Shown: positions 10,754 through 20,658 of the stretch, one piece after another
Position numbering within the stretch: position 1 is the first letter of the stretch
Layout: the number at the start of each line of letters is the position of its first letter
NCBI GenBank assembly: GCA_945859605.1
Contig: OX243821.1
Location: forward strand, 20,733,460-20,797,459
DNA: 64,000 nt
Origin: Lumbricus rubellus
Taxonomy: Eukaryota > Annelida > Clitellata > Crassiclitellata > Lumbricidae
Direction: 5' to 3'
The notes under the pieces: model-generated
What the model saw: only the letters and a program-made list of their open reading frames with translations
Databases searched by the model: none
What the model was told of the DNA's origin: nothing
Position numbers and translations under genes: made by a program

Positions 10754-11126
10754 TGTCACGTATCACCGTCGTGACACGTGGACGATCGCTTGACCGCTCC
10801 TCGGCCCATCCTCGTGCGGACGAACCTTCTGTTGCTGGCGCCCTCTGGTGTTTTCTGAAGGTAGCTGGAGGTGCGTCAGTGACGAGTCTGCAGTCTGCTG
10901 ACCGCTGCCGACGCGTCTGGACGAAGGCTGGAGCGAGAGGGAAGGGACTCGGGAGAAAGACTGTCTTGGAGAACTGCGACGATTTATTAAACTTATGTTA
11001 CTGTCGACGCCTAGAGAAAGGCTGTTTCTGTTTGAATACAAAGTGTTGAATAGTGAAGGCGTGTTGAAGTTTTGTGATAGTAAAAGAACCTGGTTGCATC
11101 GACGCAGTTGAAGGGTCGATGTCACA
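10754..11126 (+). repeat. 3' LTR of element A
   Basis: 373 bp, a copy of 7030-7402, ending in CA and followed by the GTAT array. Confidence 0.92.
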
Positions 11127-11249
11127 GTATGTATGCATGTATTATGTATGATGTATGTATGTGTGTATGTGTGTCTGTATGTGTGTATGTATGTGTGTAT
11201 GTATGTATGTATGTATGTATGTATGTATGTATGTATATATGTATGTATG
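11127..11249. repeat. GTAT microsatellite between the two LTR elements
   Basis: 123 bp of GTAT/GTGT-type units lying between the 3' LTR of element A and the 5' LTR of element B. Confidence 0.9.
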
Positions 11250-12231
11250 TGTAGCGAATAAGCGCTCCTTAACAAACGAATCAATTAACTAATAACCTGT
11301 GTAATTATTAATACTAAGTAACAGTTAAGCTAGACAATTAATTGGCGTATTTAATAGATAATTAATAAATTGAATTGTGGCATTAGCGAATATAACAGTA
11401 GAAATCACAAACACAAATGCGCTACAAAAATCAGTCAACGCTTGAGGAGGCACGAAAACAGCGTTTCGCGCAGCAGACGATCGTCAACACTGTGAGCAGC
11501 CGAAGAGTCACGTGATCTGATTCGGGCATGAGATTCTGAAAAGAATGGCAGACATTTTGCGATTTGTCAACCAAAAACGTTAATTCAGAATGCGCCGATG
11601 ACATATATTTGAGTGTGAAAAACGGGACTTATTGTACGTTTATTCCACTGCTGATCTGTAAATCCTGGGGAACGTAGTACCTGGGTAAGATAGAACTGTT
11701 CGAAGTTTAAGTCGGACTGTAATAGCGAACAAAGTCAATTTTCGCTCGGTGTCGATCTTGAGATCGAGAAGACATTGCGATTGGAGTTTCGAAGTAACGA
11801 GAAGAAGTGGTGATTTCGACGACGAAGCAGAAGTGAAGAAGACGTGTGAGTAGCCAGTGCTCACAGAAGAACGAAGACGACGCGGTGGTGAAACGGCGAC
11901 CGAGGGCAGCCAGGGAGAAGCGACCTTTCTTCCCATCTTTCCTTTCAATCCAGTTTCCCTGTGTCAAGGACAAGGACCTCATCATCTACTCAAGAAAGGA
12001 ACTCTTGAGGAAGCTAAGCACAACTTCATAATATTTTAGTAGATAAATACGCCACAATAGGTAGTTAGGGTATTGAATATTATTTACTGTTGAATGTTGA
12101 TATTTATAATATACATCAAAAATGAAATACAGCTTGTTCTTGTTGTAGGTCAATTCTAGTAATCATTCTTGATCACCCATTACGAATCCCTGAGTTTATA
12201 AAGCGTCTAGGGTAAGACCTGGTATGCGACA
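11250..12231 (+). repeat. 5' LTR of element B
   Basis: 982 bp, starts TGTAGCGAATAAGCGCTCC and ends GGTATGCGACA. The short open frames within it are repeated exactly in the 3' LTR and look incidental. Confidence 0.92.
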
Positions 12232-12234
12232 GTA

Positions 12235-12253
12235 TGGGGACTCAGATTCCGGG
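12235..12253 (+). promoter_or_regulatory. Primer-binding site of element B
   Basis: TGGGGACTCAGATTCCGGG begins 3 bp after the LTR; the TGG pairs with a tRNA CCA end. The tRNA is not identified. Confidence 0.6.
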
Positions 12254-12503
12254 ATTTTAGTCAGCTTAAAAACTGATCTAATTGAACATTGATGACACTA
12301 GAAACAGCATAGAACAATATTGCTAGTATATTGATTTTTTGGATGTAAAGCTGAACTGATAGAGACTTGCATTTTAGAACTGTAGAGTGTATTTTAAAGA
12401 GTCCACAGCGACTGATATATTGAATTGATTTCTGTGTTCAGAAATTATATAGCGCATTTTTTGCCTATATTTTACTACTTGCTAATTTGAAGTAAGTCAG
12501 TAA

Positions 12504-15500
12504 GTGATGTCCAACAGTGATTTCGAAAACTGGGCGAAGTTAGCCAAAGAGTTAGAGCTAAGTGGAGAGGAGCTCCGTACGTTTGTTAAAGAAAGACAGG
12601 CGGAACAGCGGCAAGATAGAATAGCAGAAAGGGCGTTTGCAAAGGAAGCCGCTGAAGCATTAGAGAGGATTAAGGCCGAGGCAGAGGTAAAGAAAGCCGA
12701 GGCTGAGATAAAGAAAGCTGATGCCGATGCTAAGAAAGCGGAGGCGGAAATAAGAAGAGCCGAATTAGATGCTCAGGCAGCTGCAGATACAAGAAGGCTT
12801 GAAGCTGAAGCCGAAGACAGGAAGACCCAAGCAGCAATGCAGACTAGAAAGGCCGAAATTGAGTTAGAAGCAATTAAGAGTGCGGAGATAGAAGCAAGAG
12901 AAAAACGCTTAGCCGCAGAATCAGATGCCAGACAGATCCGTGAAGCGACTGAAGCACGAGAACAACGTGAAGCGACTGAAGCACAACAACAACGTGAGCT
13001 ACAGCTAGAATTAGCACGGATTGAATCACAAGTGAGGATGAGAGAAATTGAGTCCAGAGGTCAAGGCAGAGAAAGTGGAAGTGCATCATTCACAATGGTT
13101 GGTGACAATCCACAACAAGGGGAAAACAACAGGAACAGCAGAGGGATGAGGGATATCAAATTCCCCATCTTCAACGAAAACAAAGATTGTTTAGACGCTT
13201 ACCTGTTGCGGTTCGAACGAACTTGTGTAGCATACGAGATAAAGAAGGAAGTGTGGTCACTAGTATTAGCTAGACACCTTGAGTCGAGAGCACTTGAAGT
13301 ATATCAGAGACTATCTGTGGAGGAAGCTCAAGATTATGAATGTCTGAAGACACAGTTGCTAAAACGATTCCAGTTAACTGAAGGTGGATATAGACACAGG
13401 TTCAAGACAAGCAAAATGGAAGCCGGAGAAACACCGACCAATTTTATTTATAGACTGCGACGCTACATGCAGCAATGGATTGCTCAAGCAGGCTTTGAAC
13501 AGACCTATGAAGGAGTAGAAGAATTGTTATTAAAGGATCAATTTTACCTGACGTGCAGCACAGAGCTAAGAATGTTTATCAAAGAGAAAGGGAAGACAAG
13601 TTTGAAAGAAATGTTAGCGTGTGCGGAGTCATACATAGAGGCACATGGCTACAAATATGCAGAGGCAAGCATAAAACCAGATGTGAAATTCCACAACGAA
13701 AGGACAAACAACAGACCCTTTGAGAATAAATCCAAAGAAGGATTTGGTAACAGCCAAAACAGAGGTAGAAATGATGTCAGAATAAATCGGGAAGTGAACC
13801 GTGGTGTAAGTTCAAACAGAGGGTTCAGTCGAGAACGTGAGAACACCGTGGGACATAAAATTACTTGTTTTCTCTGCGGTGAGAACCATAAGGCATATTC
13901 GTGCCCACACAAGAATAAAGAAGCTATCAGACACACTGCAGCCGCAGTGCAAATATTCGAGAATCAGACATATAGGGCCAGACAGCAGATTGAAATGCAG
14001 AAAATGAGTAATGTTACAAAGGACCAACATAGGGTAGATGACAAGATGATTAAAGCATTACCCATGCAAACAGCTGCAAGTGCTTTGGTGACTGGAACCA
14101 ATGTCGGATGCATGAATCTAGAAAACAGAAGTGAACATGAAGTAAAAGTGAACGGGAGAAATGTCAGGTGTCTCTATGATTCTGGATCGACATGTTGCAT
14201 AATTAAACGTTCGTTAATAGACGACACAGATTTGACAGGTGAGGAGACACATTGTGTATTGGTCGATGGAAGTTTGAGATGTTTTCCACTAGCCAAGATA
14301 AACATAGAGAGTGAATACTTTAGTGGAGAGGTACAAGCGATGGTCATGGAAAATCCGTCGATGCCAGTTATAATTGGGATGATCGAAGGTATACAATACC
14401 AGATCACACATGGAAAACAGAAGGATATAATCAGTGGAGAACCAAAGAATGCAATTGCTGAAGTGAAAAGCAAGAGCATATTGAGAGACAGATCTAAATC
14501 TAAAGAGAGATCGGTACATGACAAGAAGTCAGTGAAATTCACCGACGATGTAACCGTGAATGAAACAGAGGAAGCAACAACAGCAGCAACTGTTAAAACC
14601 AAAGCTGAGGCTAAAAGGGATGGTAAATACAGACCATTCAAAGTTGCGGAAAGGCCGTATTTAAATGAAACTGCGAAAGGAATGCAGAGACGGCATGAAA
14701 CAGTAAATAAACAGTGGGATAAAACCAGAGACTGGAGTTACACAGATAACAGGAAGCCAGCTTTTAATAAAATGACGAAAAAGAATTACAGAAGTGAACC
14801 ATTGAGATTGGTGGAGACGAATAATAAATATTTAATCACAGGGGGAAGAAGTGAGTTAAATAAGAGTCGTGTAGATCAGAATAAATGGCAGAACAGAAGA
14901 GTAGACTGGAGAAATCGAGAGAATAGAAATAAGTCTAATGAGACACAGTCAGGAAGATCCAATGAGTGGATGAATAGGGGATACATAGAGAATCCAAATG
15001 TGGATAGGAGAAATACAAAGTGGAACAGGAGTCAGATGAATGACACACGTGGGTGTGATTGGAGAAACTACAGACATGACAGGAGGGAGTCTAGTAGTAA
15101 TTGTGGAGTTAGGTGTGACAGACCTAGTGATCTCAATTGGAGATATAGAAGTAATAGAGATGAGGTTGGAAATAGTGGAAACCATTGGAACAGTAGAACA
15201 TGGTACAGAGGAGAACGAAGTGTTGATTCTGTTAGAAGACAGAATGAGAATTGTAGTGGATACAATGATGTGAATTGGAAGAAAAATCGGTTACGGAATG
15301 ACAGAGGATGGTCATATCCTAACAATAATGTGGATAAATGGAGAAGTAGCAGAGACTACAGTGGAGAAGTTGAAACACAAGAAGATGTTGAGTTGAAAAC
15401 TTTTGGAGATGATGCAGATGCATTGAGTTTTAGAGAGAAGCACACAGGTGAACTGGAAACACAAAATGGCATTACGTTGAATTTATACGAGAAGGTGAAC

Positions 15501-15572
15501 AGAGATAGTAAGTCAGATATGGACAGGCTGGACTGTCATTACGTGAGAAGAGGTACTGCAGACAGAAGCTGA
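12504..15572 (+). CDS. Gag-protease polyprotein with basic tail, LTR element B
   Basis: 1022 aa from an ATG about 270 bp after the LTR. Residues about 20-190 are an Ala/Glu/Lys-rich coiled coil. About 210-390 look like a Gypsy capsid core (FDAYLxRFE-type start, LxxxLLKRFQ, FxxxLRRYMxxW). A zinc knuckle CX2CX3HX4C sits at 454-466; the three-residue spacer is one shorter than the common form. Near 559 there is a retropepsin-type DSGST with a V-I-I-G-M motif downstream. From about 700 to 960 the protein becomes an Arg/Asn/Trp-rich basic tail with many WRN/WNR/NRR motifs, unlike any protease or reverse transcriptase domain I know. Expected to act in particle assembly and RNA binding; the tail's role is unknown. 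Confidence 0.82.
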   Translation: MMSNSDFENWAKLAKELELSGEELRTFVKERQAEQRQDRIAERAFAKEAAEALERIKAEAEVKKAEAEIKKADADAKKAEAEIRRAELDAQAAADTRRLEAEAEDRKTQAAMQTRKAEIELEAIKSAEIEAREKRLAAESDARQIREATEAREQREATEAQQQRELQLELARIESQVRMREIESRGQGRESGSASFTMVGDNPQQGENNRNSRGMRDIKFPIFNENKDCLDAYLLRFERTCVAYEIKKEVWSLVLARHLESRALEVYQRLSVEEAQDYECLKTQLLKRFQLTEGGYRHRFKTSKMEAGETPTNFIYRLRRYMQQWIAQAGFEQTYEGVEELLLKDQFYLTCSTELRMFIKEKGKTSLKEMLACAESYIEAHGYKYAEASIKPDVKFHNERTNNRPFENKSKEGFGNSQNRGRNDVRINREVNRGVSSNRGFSRERENTVGHKITCFLCGENHKAYSCPHKNKEAIRHTAAAVQIFENQTYRARQQIEMQKMSNVTKDQHRVDDKMIKALPMQTAASALVTGTNVGCMNLENRSEHEVKVNGRNVRCLYDSGSTCCIIKRSLIDDTDLTGEETHCVLVDGSLRCFPLAKINIESEYFSGEVQAMVMENPSMPVIIGMIEGIQYQITHGKQKDIISGEPKNAIAEVKSKSILRDRSKSKERSVHDKKSVKFTDDVTVNETEEATTAATVKTKAEAKRDGKYRPFKVAERPYLNETAKGMQRRHETVNKQWDKTRDWSYTDNRKPAFNKMTKKNYRSEPLRLVETNNKYLITGGRSELNKSRVDQNKWQNRRVDWRNRENRNKSNETQSGRSNEWMNRGYIENPNVDRRNTKWNRSQMNDTRGCDWRNYRHDRRESSSNCGVRCDRPSDLNWRYRSNRDEVGNSGNHWNSRTWYRGERSVDSVRRQNENCSGYNDVNWKKNRLRNDRGWSYPNNNVDKWRSSRDYSGEVETQEDVELKTFGDDADALSFREKHTGELETQNGITLNLYEKVNRDSKSDMDRLDCHYVRRGTADRS

Positions 15573-16020
15573 CAGTAGCTAGGGGAGAGTATTTAATTAA
15601 GGAAGAAATGTAAATAAGTGTCAATGTGAGATTAAGTTGAGTTGTTAGTTAAAGTAGTTTTATGAGGTGTAGTGAGTGATAAGGTGAATCATAGGATCAA
15701 GTGAGATAGTGGTATAATTGTTGAAGTTGTGTAGTAGTTAAGTATTAAGTTGAGATTAATTAGAATATAGTGTCTGAGTGTGATGTTGAGTCACTTAGAT
15801 AAATAAGGAGACAGTTGAGTAACTGGAAAATAGTTAAGATAAGAAGAAGTACTTTGTCTAGTGAGTAAAGTACGAGGAATAATAAGATATTAGTGAAATG
15901 ACGAAGATCATTCAATATGAGGCATAGGATGGATGAATGCCATATGTTGAGATGGTGGCATACATAATAAGTAGAATAGTAAGTTGATAATAAGTATGAG
16001 TTAAAAGTGTTGAGGCAATG
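15573..16020 (+). other. C-poor non-coding stretch in element B
   Basis: Sequence made almost only of A, G and T (GTTGAGT, AAGTAGT-like words) with frequent stops. It stands where the N-terminal half of reverse transcriptase should be. The 16919-17060 stretch has the same composition. Confidence 0.6.
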
Positions 16021-16918
16021 TGAAGCAAACCATTCGGATTAGTAAATAGTGCTTCGAGTTACAACAGACTAATCAGGAAAATTCTGCATGGAACAGAAAA
16101 CCTTGAAAGTTATGTGGATGACATATTAGCCCACAATGAAGGATGGAAGGATCACTTGGAAACACTGGAGATATTTTTTGAAAGGGTTAGGGAAGCCAAC
16201 CTAACATTGAAACCAAAGAAATGCTCATTAGGGTACGGAAAAATAGATTTCTTGGGTCACACGTTGAATAATGATGACATCAGTCCAAAAGAAGAGTCTG
16301 TGGACAAGATCATTGATATGCCTAGACCAAAGACGAAAAAAACAAGTGAGGAGTTTCATCGGAGCAGTGAATTACTATAGAAAATTCATTCCACACTGTG
16401 CAGAAATAATGGCACCGCTAAGTGATTTGACAAAGAAGTTGTCACCTGGAAATGTCGAATGGAATGAGAAATTGGAAAACAGTTTTATGCAGTTGAAAGA
16501 AGAACTGGCAAAGGCACCAATTCTGAGATTACCGAACTTAGAGAAGGAGTTCATATTGCAGACGGATGCAAGTGGAAAAGGGATCGGATGCGTAATAATG
16601 CAGGAATATGAGGGGGTGAATCATCCCATAGCATATGCGAGCAGGAAGTTACTTGAGCGAGAGACGAGATATTCGGTGGAAGAAAGAGAATGCTTAGCCA
16701 TAATGTGGGGCGTAAGTAGGTTCGACAGATATTTATGCGGCAAGCAGTTTGTGATTGAGACAGACCATTGCGGATTGCAGTATATGAAAGAGGGAAGAAT
16801 GAAAAATGCAAGGGTTATGAGATGGAGTCTAGCCTTGCAAAATTATTCGTTTACTATTAGATACATCAAGGGGTCCAACAATGTAATTTCAGATTACTTG
16901 AGCAGGGGACTAGAGTGA
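16021..16918 (+). pseudogene. Reverse transcriptase C-terminal half plus RNase H remnant, element B
   Basis: Recognisable from a PFGLVNS motif just before the YVDD catalytic motif at 16111-16122, then FLGH, and, after a frame change, FIGAVNYYRKFIP, the RNase H TDAS motif, VEEREC, TDH and a terminal SDYLSRG. This order is that of Gypsy pol. The frame shifts by one base near an A7 run at about 16336-16342, so the protein is broken there. No integrase follows. In a working relative these domains copy the RNA into DNA; this copy cannot. Confidence 0.85.
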
Positions 16919-17060
16919 TATATGGTGAACCTTTGATGAATGATAAGTTGTATATAAATAGGTGTAGAACAGTAATTTTGTTGTGTTATGTAAGGTAAAG
17001 GAAGATAGTTTATAGATTAGTTTGTTAAGTATGTGAGTAAGTTAAAGCCTGTGAACAGAC

Positions 17061-17077
17061 TTTTGAAGGGGGGCATT
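17061..17077 (+). promoter_or_regulatory. Polypurine tract of element B
   Basis: A GAAGGGGGG run followed by CATT immediately before the 3' LTR, the typical plus-strand primer position. Confidence 0.75.
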
Positions 17078-18059
17078 TGTAGCGAATAAGCGCTCCTTAA
17101 CAAACGAATCAATTAACTAATAACCTGTGTAATTATTAATACTAAGTAACAGTTAAGCTAGACAATTAATTGGCGTATTTAATAGATAATTAATAAATTG
17201 AATTGTGGCATTAGCGAATATAACAGTAGAAATCACAAACACAAATGCGCTACAAAAATCAGTCAACGCTTGAGGAGGCACGAAAACAGCGTTTCGCGCA
17301 GCAGACGATCGTCAACACTGTGAGCAGCCGAAGAGTCACGTGATCTGATTCGGGCATGAGATTCTGAAAAGAATGGCAGACATTTTGCGATTTGTCAACC
17401 AAAAACGTTAATTCAGAATGCGCCGATGACATATATTTGAGTGTGAAAAACGGGACTTATTGTACGTTTATTCCACTGCTGATCTGTAAATCCTGGGGAA
17501 CGTAGTACCTGGGTAAGATAGAACTGTTCGAAGTTTAAGTCGGACTGTAATAGCGAACAAAGTCAATTTTCGCTCGGTGTCGATCTTGAGATCGAGAAGA
17601 CATTGCGATTGGAGTTTCGAAGTAACGAGAAGAAGTGGTGATTTCGACGACGAAGCAGAAGTGAAGAAGACGTGTGAGTAGCCAGTGCTCACAGAAGAAC
17701 GAAGACGACGCGGTGGTGAAACGGCGACCGAGGGCAGCCAGGGAGAAGCGACCTTTCTTCCCATCTTTCCTTTCAATCCAGTTTCCCTGTGTCAAGGACA
17801 AGGACCTCATCATCTACTCAAGAAAGGAACTCTTGAGGAAGCTAAGCACAACTTCATAATATTTTAGTAGATAAATACGCCACAATAGGTAGTTAGGGTA
17901 TTGAATATTATTTACTGTTGAATGTTGATATTTATAATATACATCAAAAATGAAATACAGCTTGTTCTTGTTGTAGGTCAATTCTAGTAATCATTCTTGA
18001 TCACCCATTACGAATCCCTGAGTTTATAAAGCGTCTAGGGTAAGACCTGGTATGCGACA
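17078..18059 (+). repeat. 3' LTR of element B
   Basis: 982 bp, a copy of 11250-12231. Confidence 0.92.
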
Positions 18060-18200
18060 GTATGTATGTATGTATGTATGTATGTATGTATGTATGTATG
18101 TGTGTATAAGTATGTATGTATGTATGTATGTATATATGTATGTATGTATGTTTGCATGTATGTATGTAATGTATGTATAATATGTAATATATGTATGCAT
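18060..18200. repeat. GTAT microsatellite, right part of the split array
   Basis: GTAT units continue from the end of element B and fade into unique sequence by about 18200. Confidence 0.88.
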
Positions 18201-18639
18201 GTATGAGTACTTGCATGCATCAATCAATTAATCAGCATGTGTACAGCTATACAATTTCAGCAGATCGCGTCAAGAATATGGGCCTCATTCGGCAGTTCAA
18301 ATAAATTAAGTGTAAAGAAGATTATATAAATCCCAAAGTATTTTTGGAGGATCATAAGGCAGGCAAAGAATAAAATAGGCAGGTAGCACCGCCACTTCGC
18401 AAACAGTTCTTTAACTTCTATTAGTAGATTTTTAAAGCTGGAGGCCTGAATTTGAAAACGTTGTCAAGTTGTTTTTAATGCAGTCTTTGTATAATTTTTA
18501 ATATGAACGTCTGTTCTGAGAATAATTGTTTCTAACGGATATTGATTAAAGACCAGATACCTGCCAAAATAATGACTGAACACAAAAAAGTTTTGTTTTA
18601 CGCTGCATGTGTAACAACTTTTAAAATAAGTATGCGACT
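18201..18639. other. No gene seen
   Basis: AT-rich unique-looking sequence; no exon or element end recognised. Confidence 0.4.
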
Positions 18640-18795
18640 CTTGAACACTAATCCCACGACGCCGCGCCGCGCCGCCGACGCCGACATTTCGAGGGCGCCG
18701 CCGCCGCCGATTTCTGTTGGTCGGCGCGCCGCCGCCGCCGACCAAAAATGACCGGCGCGCCGCCGCCGACACTCTTATGTCGGCGCATGGCTCTA
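18640..18795. repeat. GC-rich dispersed repeat, copy 2
   Basis: GCCGCC/GGCGCGCCG block like that at 6415-6560, sitting in AT-rich flanks. The composition change is abrupt on both sides. Confidence 0.5.
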
Positions 18796-18910
18796 GTGTG
18801 CGGTTGCCATCCGTCTCAATCTGTCCTTCTTTGCGCATGATAGTTCAATCTACGTATACGAGCTGGTTAGAGACGGAAGAGGGAAGAGAAACGTAGGCTA
18901 AACGATAAAT

Positions 18911-19040
18911 CGTGTGGGGGGGGCGGTGATGTAGTGGATATGTTCGTTGACAGTAACATGTGATCCAGTGTACAGCGCCCTTTCCTTTGGCCTCGGCTGA
19001 GCTACGGCGCTATATAAATTGTCTTATTATTATTGTCTCC
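18911..19040 (+). mobile_element. Short SINE with ATT tail
   Basis: Head GGCGGTGATGTAGTGGATAT resembles the A-box region of the tRNA-derived SINE. The middle is largely missing. The end GGCGCTATATAAATTGTC followed by an ATT microsatellite is a tail variant also found at 61000-61044. Confidence 0.6.
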
Positions 19041-19380
19041 CTACCATCCGTGTATTTCTTCCCCTCTTCATTCCTCTCTTCCTCTGCTTTGTTTCTTTCC
19101 TTGGACGGTCGATCGAAACGGGGGGGGGGGGGGTAAAAAAAATTGGTTCGGGATTTATGCTCCATCTGCTCCCCAATCAACTCGGCAATCGAGAATGTTG
19201 CAATCCTGCTTGATTCCAATGCCATGCAATTCGAAGAATGGACGGTTTTCGAGTGATGATTATTATTATATAGGCCTAAGTGGGGAGAACGACAAGGTAG
19301 TTTTTTGGACAATTTCACTACCCGTCTGCACGGACAAATAGTTTTTACGTAACACACACAAACACACACACTCGTTTATT

Positions 19381-19554
19381 CATGGTTTAAAGTGCGGCAG
19401 GACGGTCATGACGGCGTTCTGGCACTTATTTTCAAATCTCTATGCCGTCCTGCCACTTATTTGGTCAGCACACCTGAAATGTAAGGGCGTCCCGGCACTT
19501 CTTCTGGAAAGGTAAGGGGCATCCAGGCACTTATTTTTTGCACTTTTAGCACTG
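19381..19554 (+). mobile_element. hAT-like MITE family 2, copy 1
   Basis: 174 bp. The left end CATGGTTTAAAGTGCGG and right end TTTTAGCACTG are degenerate inverted repeats of the family type CAGNGCTTAAAGTG. Repeated GTCCTGGCACTT blocks lie inside. Flanks CGTTTATT and GTTTTATT agree at 6 of 8 positions. Relatives: 28243-28418, 36492-36730, 40222-40283. Confidence 0.65.
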
Positions 19555-19684
19555 GTTTTATTGGGGAGGAAGGTCGTCATAACGCGACAGTTAGTAAGTG
19601 CTAAAAGAGCAGCGGACAAAGCTTAGAAGACAATTTGAATGTCATTCGTGTTACGGAGTAGCATGCAAAATGAGAATTAGCCTA

Positions 19685-20658
19685 ATAAGCTGTCATAGCG
19701 GCGCAATACAATTTATCTTTTTTATTGTTATGGTATAAGTATCTTGAAGAAGCATGTGACGTCATAAACGGGACTGCGCGGATTTCCTTGGACGTCGAAA
19801 ATAAAAAAGACATATTTTATTATCACCATGGCAACCGTTCCTATGCAACAAAGGCTTCCAATAATGCGCATTGTTGTCTTTGAGACGCTAATGAAAACAA
19901 AGACCGTCTTCAGCTAATCACATATTCAATTGTGGGTGGCAGCAGTGTGTCTTTACAAAGAGTTACCATATTTCGAATGCGGAGGTTTAAAAGCCTGTTT
20001 TTGCGCTAGGGAGCAAATCGACTGAGGGGTCACTTGTACCCCTCCGCGAGGACCGTATTTGCCACCATACACCTCGTCAGAGAGTTTCGGGTAACATTCG
20101 ACCAGTCGCAATCAAAACACAATAACATTACAGATTGATATACATGTATAATATATATAAATTATATATATTATATATATATATAAGATTCACCAGCATT
20201 AAGCATATGCGTGGATTTGAGTAAGCATAATCGCGAGGGCCTTTTAGTAATAAATCCCTCAATCCATCGTGGTTTGCTGTTTCAGCAGCTAAGCCATGGA
20301 GTCCATTATTGGACTTTCTGCAGAGGCTTTCTCATCCGCGCGGACACTATAACATATAGGAGCTTTTGTTGGTGAATATAGCTGACCTATAACAGACCCG
20401 ATTCACCGGTATTACTGCATTGTAGAGGATTTGAGCATACATATTCTTTAGAGTGACTAGAAGTAGAAGCCCTCAATCCCATCGCGGTACGCTACTTCAG
20501 TAGCTGTGCTTGACGTTTTCTTACGTTAGGTTGTTCATCCATTAAAACTACATTGCAGTAGCAAATTTACTGGTGAAAAGCGCGGACTACAAGAATTTCG
20601 TCATGGCGCCCCAAGTGACAGTTGGACCGTAATGCCATCTATCTTTCTCCTGATCTCT
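19685..20658 (+). repeat. 0.9-kb dispersed repeat, copy A
   Basis: Shares with 25547-26383 and 28184-29303 the ordered blocks TGACGTCATAAACGGGACTG, GGGTGGCAGCAGTG, TTTCGAATGCGGAGGTTTAA, GACTGAGGGG, GTATTTGCCACCATACA and CTCGTCAGAGAGTT. In this copy the second half is itself two diverged units, each with a CCCTCAATCC motif and a TTCATCC motif. No conserved protein frame was found; function and superfamily are unknown. Confidence 0.65.

Larger units (their letters stand above)
7030..11126 (+). mobile_element. Non-autonomous LTR retrotransposon A (Gypsy-like), 4097 bp
   Basis: The element has two 373-bp direct LTRs with TG...CA ends and GTATG on both sides (7025-7029, 11127-11131). That is compatible with a 5-bp target duplication, but ambiguous because it lies in a GTAT array. 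Order: 5' LTR, primer-binding site, Gag-like ORF with a protease-like stretch, a short integrase C-terminal remnant, untranslated DNA, 3' LTR. Reverse transcriptase, RNase H and the integrase core are absent. The structure resembles gag-only LTR elements that depend on enzymes from relatives. I saw no difference between the LTRs, which implies recent insertion. Confidence 0.9.
11250..18059 (+). mobile_element. Defective Gypsy-type LTR retrotransposon B, 6810 bp
   Basis: Two 982-bp LTRs with TG...CA ends are flanked by GTATG (11245-11249, 18060-18064). Internal order: primer-binding site, a 1022-aa Gag-protease frame, a C-poor non-coding stretch, the C-terminal half of reverse transcriptase with RNase H, and a polypurine tract. 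The N-terminal half of reverse transcriptase and the whole integrase are missing, and the pol remnant has a frameshift. The LTRs have equal length and I found no differences by eye, so the copy moved recently, presumably using proteins from an intact relative. Confidence 0.9.

Noticed and set aside
11640..12039. Short frames in the element B LTRs
   Set aside because: Identical in both LTRs only because the LTRs are copies; no domain and overlapping on both strands.
18464..18838. 124-codon minus-strand frame through GC-rich repeat
   Set aside because: Composition is driven by the GCC repeats and the frame is not shared with the copy at 6415.
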